The notes: generated by a model from the sequence alone, not told the origin. DNA of 64,000 bases from Kaistia sp. 32K (GCF_016629525.1 NZ_AP024269.1:2046001-2110000); one strand, 5' to 3'; numbered from the stretch's first letter, positions 34,003-43,180 are shown. Made by a program: numbers and translations.

Positions 34003-36030
34003 ATGGTCGATATTCATGGGACACCCGGCAATGACACGATCTTCGGCACGCCGGCGGCCGACAATCTCTACGGGGAGGAAGGCGACGACAGCATCCGGCC
34101 CTATCTCGGCGCGGATCTGGTCGACGGCGGCGACGGTATCGACACGGTCAACTACATCGACAGCACGGCGGCGATCGACGTCGATTTGACACGGGCGACC
34201 CAGCTCGGCGGCGACGCCGAGGGCGACCGGTTGATCTCGATCGAGAGCATCTGGGGCTCGCGTTTCAACGACAGGATCGCCGGCACGGCAGGCGACGAGA
34301 TCATCAAGGGCGATGCCGGCGACGACGTGATTGTAGGTGGCGGCGGCCTTGACCGCATCAATGGCGGCGCGGGCGATGACCGGATCGAGGTCTCAAGCGT
34401 CTCGATCGTCGAGGGCGGCGCGGGGAACAACACACTGGTCGTCGACGTCCGGGAGTTTCGCGCCGGCGAGACGGGCGGCCCCGGCTTCATCGTCTGGCAT
34501 CAGCCGAATGGCGATCTGTCGCTGATCGACGACGGGGACTATCTGTCTCCGCACGGCAAGCTCGCGACCGGCATAGAGCGGCTCGAGTTCTACGGCTCGG
34601 AGCATGACGACATCGGCTTCGGCACCAGCGGCGACGACATCCTCTATGGCGGCGCCGGCAATGACGATCTCGGCGGCTTCGGCGGGGCGGACTGGATGGA
34701 CGGTGGCGACGGCAACGATCATCTCTGGCAGGAGCTGACGAACAATCATTCGCCGCCGGCCAATCCGAACGTCGTCATGTTGGGTGGGGCCGGGGACGAC
34801 ACCTTCTCGGCGCGGATCGATTTCGCGCTGATCGACGGCGGCGAAGGCTTCGACACCGTGTCGATCGACGCGGTGGATTCGGACGGTGACGTGACCATCG
34901 ACATCCGCCCCTGGGGCGCGATCGGCAGCAAGATCGTCAACGTCGAGAGCTTCCAGGTCGCGGGCGCCTCCGGCAACGACCTGCTCCTCGGCGGCAATGG
35001 CGACGACACCTTCCGCGGCTATGGCGGCGACGACGTCATCCATGGCGGCAAGGGCAATGACTGGCTGATGGGCCTCGACGGCGACGACGTGCTCGACGGC
35101 GGCGCGGGGGCGGATCGCATCGACGGCGGCGCCGGCCGAGACCGGGTCGACTATGGCGGCTCGACCGCCGGCGTCGACGTCAATCTCGGACGCGCCACGC
35201 AGGTCGGTGGCTTCGCGCATGGCGACACGCTGACCTCGATCGAGGACATCTGGGGCTCGAACTACAACGATGTTCTCGTTGGCGACGCACTCGCGAACGT
35301 CATCCATGGCGGCGCGGGCGACGACCGGATCAATGGCGGCGGCGGCTTCGACCGCATCAATGCCGGCGCCGGCAACGACACCATCTTCATGAGCAATTTC
35401 GACCCGGACTGGATCGACGGCGGCGACGGCATCGATATGCTGCAGATCCAGACGCCCTCCAGCGGTTCCTACTGGATCGACATGCAGAGCGGCACGTCAT
35501 CCACGGGCGGCATGTTCCAGAACATCGAGAAGCTGACGCTGTTCGGTCCGCTGCTCGGGCCGAACGGCCTTTACCAGCCGGTCGACCTCGACGTCATCGG
35601 CGCGAGCGGCGACGACTACATCCAGCTGCTGAACACCGGCGGCGTCGTGACGGCGCGCGGCGGCACCGGCAACGACACGATCTTCGGCGGCAAGATGGAC
35701 GACACGCTGCAAGGCGACGAAGGCGACGACCGGCTGCGCGGCTTTCGCGGCAACGACACGCTGACCGGCGGCGCCGGGGCCGACACCTTCATCTTCGACG
35801 GCCAGTACAACGAAGGCTTCGACCGCATCACCGATTTCAACGTGGCCGAGGGCGACCATCTCTATTTCCAGCCGGTCTCCGGTCGTGCCTTCGCCAACTA
35901 CCAGGGTTTCCTGGCGCATGCCCATGACACGGCGGAAGGCGTCCAGGTCGATTTCGGTTTCGGCAGCGGCTTCCTGATCGAGAACGTCACCCTCGCCGAG
36001 CTCGGCCCGGACCAGGTGAGCTTCTATTGA
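34003..36030 (+). CDS. Large RTX calcium-binding secreted protein
   Basis: 675 aa with several blocks of calcium-binding nonapeptides (for example GGDGIDTV, GGAGDDRI, GGNGDDTF) separated by longer beta segments. An internal duplication is visible: residues about 45-95 (STAAIDVDLTRATQLGGDA...IWGSRFND) match about 378-428 (STAGVDVNLGRATQVGGFA...IWGSNYND). The C-terminus (DTFIFDGQYNEGFDRITDF to VSFY) is a typical type I secretion end. No N-terminal signal peptide and no catalytic motif. The exporter is probably the pair at 19749-22951. Being embedded between glycan genes suggests a matrix or capsule-binding role. GGGGGA upstream of the ATG. Confidence 0.88.
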   Translation: MVDIHGTPGNDTIFGTPAADNLYGEEGDDSIRPYLGADLVDGGDGIDTVNYIDSTAAIDVDLTRATQLGGDAEGDRLISIESIWGSRFNDRIAGTAGDEIIKGDAGDDVIVGGGGLDRINGGAGDDRIEVSSVSIVEGGAGNNTLVVDVREFRAGETGGPGFIVWHQPNGDLSLIDDGDYLSPHGKLATGIERLEFYGSEHDDIGFGTSGDDILYGGAGNDDLGGFGGADWMDGGDGNDHLWQELTNNHSPPANPNVVMLGGAGDDTFSARIDFALIDGGEGFDTVSIDAVDSDGDVTIDIRPWGAIGSKIVNVESFQVAGASGNDLLLGGNGDDTFRGYGGDDVIHGGKGNDWLMGLDGDDVLDGGAGADRIDGGAGRDRVDYGGSTAGVDVNLGRATQVGGFAHGDTLTSIEDIWGSNYNDVLVGDALANVIHGGAGDDRINGGGGFDRINAGAGNDTIFMSNFDPDWIDGGDGIDMLQIQTPSSGSYWIDMQSGTSSTGGMFQNIEKLTLFGPLLGPNGLYQPVDLDVIGASGDDYIQLLNTGGVVTARGGTGNDTIFGGKMDDTLQGDEGDDRLRGFRGNDTLTGGAGADTFIFDGQYNEGFDRITDFNVAEGDHLYFQPVSGRAFANYQGFLAHAHDTAEGVQVDFGFGSGFLIENVTLAELGPDQVSFY

Positions 36031-36070
36031 GCCCCGCGACACTCCAACATCCAGACAGCAGGAACAAGGA

Positions 36071-37081
36071 ATGACCGTTCTCGTGACCGGCGGCGCCGGC
36101 TATATCGGCAGTCACATGGTGCTGGCCCTCGCCGATGCGGGGCGTGAAACCATTGTCCTCGACGATCTCTCCACCGGGTTCGCCAACCAGGTGCCGTCAT
36201 CCGTGCCGCTGATCCGTGGCGATTGCGGCGACGAGGCGCTGGTGGCGCGGCTAGTCCGCGAGTTCGGCGTCACGGCGATCGTCCATTTCGCCGGCTCGAT
36301 CGTCGTGCCGGATTCGGTCAAGGACCCGCTCGGCTACTACTTCAACAACACGGTGAAGTCGCGCGCGCTGATCGCGGCCGCCGTCGCCGGCGGCGTGCGC
36401 CATTTCATCTTTTCCTCGACCGCCGCCGTCTATGGCGAGCCCGAAATCAGCCCGATCGCCGAGAGCTCGGCGATGCAGCCGATCTCGCCCTATGGCGCCT
36501 CCAAGCTGATGACGGAGTGGATGCTGCGCGACACGGTGGCCGTGAACGAGCTTCGCGCCGTCGTCCTGCGCTATTTCAACGTCGCCGGCGCCGATCCCGC
36601 CGGCCGCTCCGGCCAGTCCTTCCCGCGCGCGACGCATCTGATCAAGCTCGCCTGCCAGGCGGCGCTCGGCCAGCGTTCCCATCTCGACGTCTTCGGCCAG
36701 GACTATCCGACGCCGGACGGCACCTGCGTGCGCGATTATATCCATGTCGGCGACCTCGCCCGCGCCCACGTGCTGGCGCTCGACCATCTCGAACGGGGTG
36801 GCGAGAGCCTGACCCTGAACTGCGGCTATGGCCGCGGTTTCTCCGTGCTTGAGGTGATCGAGGCGGTGAAGCGGGTTTCGGGCGTCGATTTCGAGGTGCG
36901 CCTCGCGCCCCGCCGCGCCGGTGATCCGCCGTCGCTGGTCGCTGCCACGGACCTGATCCGCGACCGCCTCGGCTTCAAGCCGATGCGCGAGGATCTCGAC
37001 CTGATCGTCACGGACGCGCTGCTCTGGGAAGAAGCCCTGCGCGAGCGCGCCCGGGCTCCGGAACCGGCCCTGTCCGCCTGA
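36071..37081 (+). CDS. galE: UDP-glucose 4-epimerase
   Basis: 336 aa NAD-dependent epimerase that interconverts UDP-glucose and UDP-galactose, supplying galactose for the polymer (its counterpart in S. meliloti is exoB). The NAD loop is TGGAGYIGSH (6-15); the active site has SSTAAVYG with T117 at the serine/threonine position and Y141-x3-K145 in SPYGASKLMTEWM. NVAGADPAGRSGQ and the C-terminal substrate loop CVRDYIHVGDLARAH are diagnostic of GalE. It is the last gene of the glycan series; an inverted repeat straddles its stop codon. Confidence 0.93.
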   Translation: MTVLVTGGAGYIGSHMVLALADAGRETIVLDDLSTGFANQVPSSVPLIRGDCGDEALVARLVREFGVTAIVHFAGSIVVPDSVKDPLGYYFNNTVKSRALIAAAVAGGVRHFIFSSTAAVYGEPEISPIAESSAMQPISPYGASKLMTEWMLRDTVAVNELRAVVLRYFNVAGADPAGRSGQSFPRATHLIKLACQAALGQRSHLDVFGQDYPTPDGTCVRDYIHVGDLARAHVLALDHLERGGESLTLNCGYGRGFSVLEVIEAVKRVSGVDFEVRLAPRRAGDPPSLVAATDLIRDRLGFKPMREDLDLIVTDALLWEEALRERARAPEPALSA

Positions 37082-37101
37082 ACGTCAACAGCTGCAGGCG
37101 G
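37074..37101 (+). terminator. Possible terminator at the end of the glycan operon
   Basis: CCGCCTG (37074-37080) and CAGGCGG (37095-37101) form a 7-base stem with a 14-base loop across the galE stop codon. There is no T run, so the call is weak, but it sits where the long operon should end. Confidence 0.3.
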
Positions 37102-37204
37102 GTGCAGAGGCAATGCCGGCGCGATGGTGTCGCGCCGGATTGGCCAAAGGGTGCTGAGATCGCATATAGAGAATGCAAACTGCACCATTTGGCCGGCCCG
37201 ATCT

Positions 37205-38209
37205 GTGAAAAATAAGCAATATCAAAGGCATAGAATATCCGTCGCACCTATGCTGGATTGGACGGATCGTCATTGTCGGTTTTTCCATCGCCTGCTGAGC
37301 ACGCAGGCGCTGCTCTATACGGAGATGGTCGTCGCCGAGGCGGTCCTGCATGGCGATCGCGCGCGGCTGCTTGGTTTCGATCCCGCTGAACAACCCGTCG
37401 CGCTGCAGATCGGCGGCTCGGATCCGGCCAAGGTCGCGATCGCGGCCCAGGCCGGCGAGGAATTCGGCTATGGCGAGATCAACCTGAACGTCGGCTGTCC
37501 GTCGGATCGCGTCCAGTCCGGCACGTTCGGCGCCTGCCTGATGCGCGAGCCGCAGCGCGTCGCGGATTGCGTCGCGGCGATGAAGGCGGCCGTCTCGATC
37601 CCGGTCACCGTGAAGTGCCGCATCGGCGTCGATGATCAGGATCCCGAGATCGCGCTCGACGAACTGGCGGACGCGGTCGTCGCCGCCGGCGTCGATGCGC
37701 TCTGGGTCCATGCCCGCAAGGCCTGGCTGCAGGGCCTGTCGCCCAAGGAAAACCGCGATATTCCGCCGCTCGACTATGACCGCGTCTATCGTCTGAAGGC
37801 GCGGCTGCCGGATCTCTATGTCGGCATCAATGGCGGTATCAAGGCGCTCGACGAAGCGGAACTGCATCTGCGCCATGTCGACGGCGTCATGATCGGGCGC
37901 GCCGCCTATCAGGAGCCTGAGCTGCTCGCCGACGTCGACCGTCGCTTCCATGGCGTCGAGGGCCGGATGCGGCAGCCGCGCGAGATCATCGAGGCGATGC
38001 TTCCCTATATCGAGGCGCAGCTCGCCGCCGGCACGCCGCTCAGCCATATCGTGCGGCACATGCTCGGCCTCTACCACGGTCGTCCCGGCGCGCGCCGGTT
38101 CCGCCAGATCCTGACGGTCGAGGGCGCCAGCCGGAATGCCGGCGTCGACGTGCTGCATCGGGCGATGGATACGGTCGAGGAAATCGCCGCCGAGGTTGCC
38201 GCCGCCTGA
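37205..38209 (+). CDS. dusA: tRNA-dihydrouridine synthase A
   Basis: About 334 aa FMN-dependent enzyme that reduces uridines in the D-loop of tRNA. HRISVAPMLDWTDRHCRFFHR is the DusA N-terminal signature, the catalytic cysteine C98 is in EINLNVGCPSDRVQSG, VTVKCRIGVDD is the barrel strand with the tRNA/FMN contacts, and VDGVMIGRAAYQEP is the phosphate-binding end. The frame is open to 37124, but that would add about 27 residues unlike the family; the GTG at 37205 gives the usual length although its ribosome site is weak. Unrelated to the glycan genes upstream. Confidence 0.87.
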   Translation: MKNKQYQRHRISVAPMLDWTDRHCRFFHRLLSTQALLYTEMVVAEAVLHGDRARLLGFDPAEQPVALQIGGSDPAKVAIAAQAGEEFGYGEINLNVGCPSDRVQSGTFGACLMREPQRVADCVAAMKAAVSIPVTVKCRIGVDDQDPEIALDELADAVVAAGVDALWVHARKAWLQGLSPKENRDIPPLDYDRVYRLKARLPDLYVGINGGIKALDEAELHLRHVDGVMIGRAAYQEPELLADVDRRFHGVEGRMRQPREIIEAMLPYIEAQLAAGTPLSHIVRHMLGLYHGRPGARRFRQILTVEGASRNAGVDVLHRAMDTVEEIAAEVAAA

Positions 38210-38318
38210 AGCGAAGGTCCTTTGTCGGACGGTGTCTTTATCGCCGCAGCCGGGCTCGCTATGGATTGAAAGCCATCCGCATTTGGCGGATTCCGCCTGC
38301 AATGAAAGCGTTCCCGAC

Positions 38319-39308
38319 ATGACGATCCGTGGCTTTACGATCGACGGCTTCCTGATCGCGCTTGTTCTTGTGGTTCTCGCCGCGATCGCCCTTCCGGGGC
38401 CCGGCGCCACCGGCGGCGTGCTGCACATGGACGCGATCTCCACCTATGGCGTCGCCGTGATCTTCTTCCTCTACGGCCTGACGCTCGCGCCGGAGCGCAT
38501 GCACGCCGGAATTCGCCACTGGCGCGTTCACGTCGCGGTCCAGCTCTGCACCTTCGTGCTGTTCCCGATCGTGGTCCTCGTCTTCGGCACGCCGTTCAAG
38601 AGCTTCATTCCGAGCGAGGTCTGGATCGGCTTTTTCTATCTCGCAGCACTACCGTCGACCGTTTCCTCGTCTGTCGCCATGACTTCGCTGGCGCATGGCA
38701 ACGTGCCGGTCGCGATCTTCAACGCCACGCTATCGAGCCTGATCGGCGTCTTCGCGACGCCGCTCCTGATGGCCTGGTTCCTGTCGTCGGCGGGCGTCGG
38801 CATGCCGCTCCTGCCGGTCATCGGCAAGATCGTGCTGCTGGTTCTGCTGCCGATCGTCGTCGGCCAGGTCGCCCGGCATTGGCTGTCCGGCTGGGCGACG
38901 CGCCACATCAAGGCGATCCGAATGGCCGACAGGGCCATCATCCTGGCGATCGTCTATAATTCCTTCTCGGATTCGATCCTCGAAGGCGTCTGGGCCGGGA
39001 ACGAGGCCAGCATGATCGCAATCATCATCGTCGGCGTGATCGCGCTGTTCTTCGTGATTTACGGGCTGATGCTGATTCCGTGCCGGCTGATGAACCTGAA
39101 CCGGGCGGATTCGATCGCGCTGCTGTTCTGCGCTTCCAAGAAATCGCTTGCGACCGGCGTTCCGCTCGCCAAGCTGATGTTCGGCGCGTCGCCGGCGCTC
39201 GGCCTGATCATCGCGCCGATCATGCTCTACCACTTCTTCCAGCTGGTGATCGTCAGCGTCATCGCCAACCGCGAGGGGCGTCGCGCGCTGGCGGTCGCCG
39301 GGGCCTGA
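38319..39308 (+). CDS. Bile acid:sodium symporter family transporter (Rch1/YfeH-like)
   Basis: 329 aa integral membrane protein with about ten hydrophobic segments, of the SBF-like branch (PF13593). Landmarks: YGVAVIFFLYGLTLAPERM, the crossover region YLAALPSTVSSSVAMTSLAHGN, and ALLFCASKKSLATGVPLAKLMF, all typical of this branch. The substrate is not known; yeast and bacterial relatives influence cation or organic-anion transport. The frame runs upstream to 38136, but ATG 38319 begins the first membrane helix at the family's normal position. Confidence 0.82.
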   Translation: MTIRGFTIDGFLIALVLVVLAAIALPGPGATGGVLHMDAISTYGVAVIFFLYGLTLAPERMHAGIRHWRVHVAVQLCTFVLFPIVVLVFGTPFKSFIPSEVWIGFFYLAALPSTVSSSVAMTSLAHGNVPVAIFNATLSSLIGVFATPLLMAWFLSSAGVGMPLLPVIGKIVLLVLLPIVVGQVARHWLSGWATRHIKAIRMADRAIILAIVYNSFSDSILEGVWAGNEASMIAIIIVGVIALFFVIYGLMLIPCRLMNLNRADSIALLFCASKKSLATGVPLAKLMFGASPALGLIIAPIMLYHFFQLVIVSVIANREGRRALAVAGA

Positions 39309-39315
39309 GCGAGGC

Positions 39316-39483
39316 TCAGTCCCGGAGTTCCTCCAGCCGGGCGGGAAGGGCGTTCATCACGGAGCGCCGCTCGTCCTCGGTCATGCGCGACCAGTTGCTG
39401 ATCTCGTCCAGCGTCCGGCCGCAGCCCTCGCAGCGTTCGGTCTCGGGGTCGAGCACGCAGATGCTGATGCAGGGCGTGATCAT
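39316..39483 (-). CDS. DUF1289 family small cysteine protein
   Basis: 55 aa protein with the DUF1289 pattern: CISICVLDPETERCEGCGRT, that is C-x3-C-x8-C-x2-C, followed by EISNWSRMTEDERRSVM. The four cysteines probably bind a metal or iron-sulfur group; the function of the family is not established. The ATG overlaps the stop of cobS (ATGA), so the two are translationally coupled. Its stop is 7 bases past the end of the convergent transporter gene. Confidence 0.85.
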   Translation of the reverse strand: MITPCISICVLDPETERCEGCGRTLDEISNWSRMTEDERRSVMNALPARLEELRD

Positions 39484-40283
39484 AGCGTCGCGACGATGGC
39501 GACCAGATAGGCGATGAGGGCGATCTGCTGCGCGGCGCCAAGCGTGTCGCCGGTCTGGCCGGCGATCTGGGCAGAGCAGAGAAGCTGGAACGCATAGCTC
39601 GCCAACGCTGCGACGACGAGGGCGATGAAGGCGTCGACGAGGCCCGTTCCGGCAGCGCCAGCCAACAGGGCCACGACGACGCCGATAGCGACCGCGCTCC
39701 AGCGCGTCTCGCTCGTCGGCCGGCCGGTCGCGCTGGCTAGGCCTTCGAAGCGGGCCGACGGCAGGGCGGTCCAGAGCTGCACCATCGCGGCGCGTCCGAC
39801 CACTTCCGCCGCGATCAGCGACATGGCGACCGGCAGGGCGCCGTAGGGCAGCAAGGCGCCGATCAGGCTCGCCCGCAGGACCAGCGACAGGATCAGCGCG
39901 ACGCCGCCGAAGGTACCGATGCGGCTGTCGCGCATGATCTCGAGTTTTCGCGAGGCCGTGGCGCCGCCGCCGAAGCCGTCGGCGGTATCGGCAAGACCGT
40001 CCTCGTGCAGGGCGCCGGTCAGCGCGATCGTCGCCGCGAGCGAGAGGACGGCGGCGGCCATGGGCGGCAGTCCGGCTGACGAAGCAATCAAGGCCACGAT
40101 GGCGCCCACCGCGCCGACGAGCACGCCGACGAGCGGGAAGGCGCGGGCGGCCACGCTGAAATCGGGCCGACGCTCGGGATCGACGCCGAGCCAGGCGGCC
40201 GGGAGGCGCGTCAGAAACGCCGTCGAGGCGGCAAGCTCGGATGCGGATGCTCGAAACATGGTGCGGTATGGCTCGTCGGTCAT
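39480..40283 (-). CDS. cobS: Cobalamin synthase (adenosylcobinamide-GDP ribazoletransferase)
   Basis: 267 aa inner-membrane enzyme that joins adenosylcobinamide-GDP to alpha-ribazole in the last part of cobalamin synthesis (called CobV in the Pseudomonas denitrificans scheme). Diagnostic stretch: TGALHEDGLADTADGFGGG (the acidic Mg-binding motif) followed by RDSRIGTFGGVALILSLVLR. About seven hydrophobic segments. It is divergent from cobT, which makes its co-substrate precursor, across 143 bases; no cobalamin riboswitch of the usual size fits there. Confidence 0.93.
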   Translation of the reverse strand: MTDEPYRTMFRASASELAASTAFLTRLPAAWLGVDPERRPDFSVAARAFPLVGVLVGAVGAIVALIASSAGLPPMAAAVLSLAATIALTGALHEDGLADTADGFGGGATASRKLEIMRDSRIGTFGGVALILSLVLRASLIGALLPYGALPVAMSLIAAEVVGRAAMVQLWTALPSARFEGLASATGRPTSETRWSAVAIGVVVALLAGAAGTGLVDAFIALVVAALASYAFQLLCSAQIAGQTGDTLGAAQQIALIAYLVAIVATL

Positions 40284-40426
40284 GTCAATCGCCCCTGATC
40301 GGCGGAACGCGGCATCGACTCGCTGTCATCCGAGCTTTGCGGTGCGCCGGAGGAGCGTTATAGATCGCCGCGCCCCCGGCCGCAAAGCGCGCCGTTTCCG
40401 ACCACCCCGCATAAGCCGAGATCCCC

Positions 40427-41455
40427 ATGGCCCGCTCCGCTACCGGACTCCCCTTCGACGACATCCGCGCCCTCTTCGAACAGCTGCCGGCTCGCGACGA
40501 GGACGCCGTCCTGGCGATCCGCGCGCGCGACGCGCAGCTGACGAAGCCGGCCGGGTCGCTCGGGCGGCTGGAAGAGCTCGCCGAATGGCTGGGCGGCTGG
40601 CAGGGCAGGGCCCGGCCGGCGGTAACCCGCCCGCTGGTGGCGATCTTCGCCGGCAATCACGGCGTCGCGGCGCGCGGCGTCTCCGCCTATCCCGCCAGCG
40701 TCACGCAGCAGATGGTCGAGAATTTCGCGGCCGGCGGCGCCGCGATCAACCAGATCTGCATCACCTATGATCTCGGGCTGAAGGTCTTCGATCTCGCGCT
40801 CGATATCCCGACCGGCGACATCACGGTCGAGGCCGCGCTGGACGAGGCCGGCTGCGCCGCCACCATGGCCTTCGGCATGGAAGCGACGGCAGGCGGCATC
40901 GACCTGCTGGCGATCGGCGAGATGGGCATCGGCAACACGACGATCGCCGGCGCCGTCGCCGCCGCCCTGTTCGGCGGTACGGGCCGGGACTGGGTCGGAC
41001 CGGGCACCGGCGTCGACGCCGAAGGGGTGGCGCGCAAGGCGGCCGTGATCGATCAGGCGCTGGAACTGCATGCGGGCCATCTCGGCGATCCGCTCGAGGT
41101 TCTGCGCCGGCTTGGCGGCCGCGAGCTCGCCGCCATGGCAGGCGCCATTCTGGCGGCGCGGATGAGCCGCATCCCCGTCATCGTCGACGGTTACGTCGCG
41201 ACCGCGGCGGCGGCCGTGCTCTACAAGATCGATCCGTCGTCGCTCGATCACTGCCAGTTCGGCCATGTCTCGGCGGAGCCGCCGCACGCCAAGCTGCTGG
41301 AAGCGATGGGCAAGAAGCCGCTGCTCGATCTCGGTATGCGCCTCGGTGAGGGAACGGGTGCTGCGATGGCGGCCGGATTGATCAAGGCCGCCGCCGAGAT
41401 CCACACGGGCATGGCGACCTTCGCGCAGGCGGGCGTTTCGACCCGCGAGGGCTGA
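40427..41455 (+). CDS. cobT: Nicotinate-nucleotide-dimethylbenzimidazole phosphoribosyltransferase
   Basis: 342 aa enzyme (CobU in the P. denitrificans scheme) that makes alpha-ribazole phosphate, the lower ligand of cobalamin. Seen: LTKPAGSLGRLEELA, VAIFAGNHGVAARGVSAYP, IGEMGIGNTTIAGAV and LDLGMRLGEGTGAAMA, where the glutamate is the catalytic base. Length fits the family. Divergent from cobS; together they form the lower-ligand assembly module. The gene ends at a rhizobial-type palindromic repeat shared with the convergent histidine kinase gene. Confidence 0.94.
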   Translation: MARSATGLPFDDIRALFEQLPARDEDAVLAIRARDAQLTKPAGSLGRLEELAEWLGGWQGRARPAVTRPLVAIFAGNHGVAARGVSAYPASVTQQMVENFAAGGAAINQICITYDLGLKVFDLALDIPTGDITVEAALDEAGCAATMAFGMEATAGGIDLLAIGEMGIGNTTIAGAVAAALFGGTGRDWVGPGTGVDAEGVARKAAVIDQALELHAGHLGDPLEVLRRLGGRELAAMAGAILAARMSRIPVIVDGYVATAAAAVLYKIDPSSLDHCQFGHVSAEPPHAKLLEAMGKKPLLDLGMRLGEGTGAAMAAGLIKAAAEIHTGMATFAQAGVSTREG

Positions 41456-41474
41456 GCTAGCTATTTGTTTGGTC

Positions 41475-41518
41475 GCGTTTTCTTCACGCGAACCGGCATC
41501 CACTTCGCTCGAAAACGC
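41475..41518. repeat. Palindromic intergenic repeat, rhizobial type
   Basis: GCGTTTTC (41475-41482) and GAAAACGC (41511-41518) enclose a GC-rich core with CACGCGAACCGG. I recognise this arrangement as a dispersed palindrome that is common between genes in Rhizobiales genomes. Here it fills the whole gap between the convergent cobT and kinase genes and may work as a two-way terminator. Confidence 0.6.
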
Positions 41519-41519
41519 T

Positions 41520-43076
41520 TTAGCCGGCCGAGCGCAGGCGCACCACGGTGCCACCGGCTTCGGTGGGCTCGGCGACGACCGGGCTCACCATGCGCGGCTC
41601 CATGACGCGCGCGCGGGGGAAGCAGACGATGGCTTCCGTTCCCTGATCGACGGCCGAGCGAAGCTCGAACGTGCCGCCATGCAGCCGGGTGATCGCCTCG
41701 ACGATCGCCAGGCCCATGCCGCTGCCCTGTTCCGCCTTGCGGATGCCGGCCTCGCCCTGTCCGAAGGCGGATAGCAGGTTTGGCATCTCCTCGGCCGGGA
41801 TGCCGGGGCCGTTGTCGCGGATCGAGACATACTGCCCGCCGCCCGCCGTCCAGCCGACCTGGATATCGATCTGGCCGCCGGGCGGGGCGAATTTGATCGC
41901 GTTCGAAAGCAGATTGAGGACGACTTGCCGGGTACCGCGCGCGTCGGCCAAGAGAGGCGGTAGATCCGTCTCCGTCGCGAGCGACAGCGTCTGTTCCCGG
42001 CTCTCGGCACGCGAACGGACGAAGTTCATGCACTCTTCGGCGAGCTTGGCCAGCTGGACCGGCTCCTCGCGCAGCTGGTAGCTTCCGGCCTCGAAGCCCG
42101 AAAGCTCCAGGATCTCGTTGATCAGCGACAGCAGATGGCCGCCGCTCTGGTGAATGTCGGCCGCATAGTCGCGATAGGTGCGGTTGGGCAGCGGGCCTAG
42201 CAGCTCGTCCTTCATGACCTCGGAGAAACCGAGGATCGCATTCAGCGGCGTGCGCAGCTCGTGGTTCATCGTCGCGAGGAAGCGCGACTTGGCGAGGTTC
42301 GCTTCCTCGGCCGTCCGGACGGCCCGGCCGACCTTGGCGCGGGCGCTCTCCAGTTCGACCGTCAGCTTGTGATTGTCGACGTCGCGCTTCAGGAAGGCCT
42401 GCATCAGATCGTGCAGGCGCTTCGCATGGGCGAGGCACGCTAGCGTGGCGATCAGGCACAACGCGGCGAGGCCGAGCGAGAGCGGATCCTGACGCATGCA
42501 GAGGAGCGTCACGGCGGCAAGGGCTATGGGGGCGCAGGCGGCATAGCCGGCCGCGGGCAGGCCAGCCGAGCCGACCGCGCCAACGGCGACTGTTAGCAAG
42601 GTCACAGCGACCAGTAGCGCGTCGCCGGAGGCGGGCGCGTTCAGGGCGAGCAGGATCAGGAAGCTCGCCCAGCCGATGCCGTAGAAGACCTCGCTGGCGA
42701 CGAGCACGAACTTCCGCCGGCCGAGTTCCTGCTCCGCCCGTGAGAGGTCCAGCGTGCGGCCGCAGACCGCTGCCAGCCATGCGTGGAGGAGCAGGGCCGG
42801 GATCGCCCAGAGAAGAAGAGGAACCAAGGGAACCCACGTCGCGGCGCACAGCGCGGCGATCGGGATCAGGACGGCGGGGATCACCAGGCTGGCGCGGCGA
42901 TCCCGGGCATATTCGGCGAGCAAGGCGTGATCGAGGACGTGGCCCGCGCGCTCGGGATCCGCGGCTTCCGCCCGCAGATCGCGAAAGCCGGCCGCTGCCG
43001 CGCAGCGCTCTTCAGCGCCTGCGCAGGGGGAAGCTTTCGTTTGGCTGTCGCCCGCCGCCGCGGCTCGCATCTGCAT
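41520..43076 (-). CDS. Membrane sensor histidine kinase (PleC/DivJ-like)
   Basis: 518 aa. The N-terminal half has about six hydrophobic segments (62-220) and no obvious periplasmic sensor. The kinase core follows: phospho-acceptor H272 in FLATMNHELRTPLNAILGFSE, the N box NLLSNAIKFA, G1 RDNGPGIP, and G2 GSGMGLAIVEAITRLHGG. The H-box context is that of the PleC/DivJ group, which in Caulobacter and relatives acts on the DivK/PleD cell-cycle regulators. No response regulator gene is adjacent, so its partner is unknown. It is convergent with cobT and divergent from the DNA glycosylase gene. Confidence 0.86.
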   Translation of the reverse strand: MQMRAAAAGDSQTKASPCAGAEERCAAAAGFRDLRAEAADPERAGHVLDHALLAEYARDRRASLVIPAVLIPIAALCAATWVPLVPLLLWAIPALLLHAWLAAVCGRTLDLSRAEQELGRRKFVLVASEVFYGIGWASFLILLALNAPASGDALLVAVTLLTVAVGAVGSAGLPAAGYAACAPIALAAVTLLCMRQDPLSLGLAALCLIATLACLAHAKRLHDLMQAFLKRDVDNHKLTVELESARAKVGRAVRTAEEANLAKSRFLATMNHELRTPLNAILGFSEVMKDELLGPLPNRTYRDYAADIHQSGGHLLSLINEILELSGFEAGSYQLREEPVQLAKLAEECMNFVRSRAESREQTLSLATETDLPPLLADARGTRQVVLNLLSNAIKFAPPGGQIDIQVGWTAGGGQYVSIRDNGPGIPAEEMPNLLSAFGQGEAGIRKAEQGSGMGLAIVEAITRLHGGTFELRSAVDQGTEAIVCFPRARVMEPRMVSPVVAEPTEAGGTVVRLRSAG

Positions 43077-43180
43077 GTCGCCACTTCCGTCAGGAAGTAT
43101 CCGGAATTCTCGCCAAACTTGCGTGGCGAATGCTTAATGCGCACTTGAGCAACATGGTTAAGCCGCCACTAAATTCCGGA

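Noticed and set aside
40284..40426. Cobalamin riboswitch between cobS and cobT
   Set aside because: The 143-base gap is too short for a normal cobalamin riboswitch and I could not find the conserved B12-box in it.
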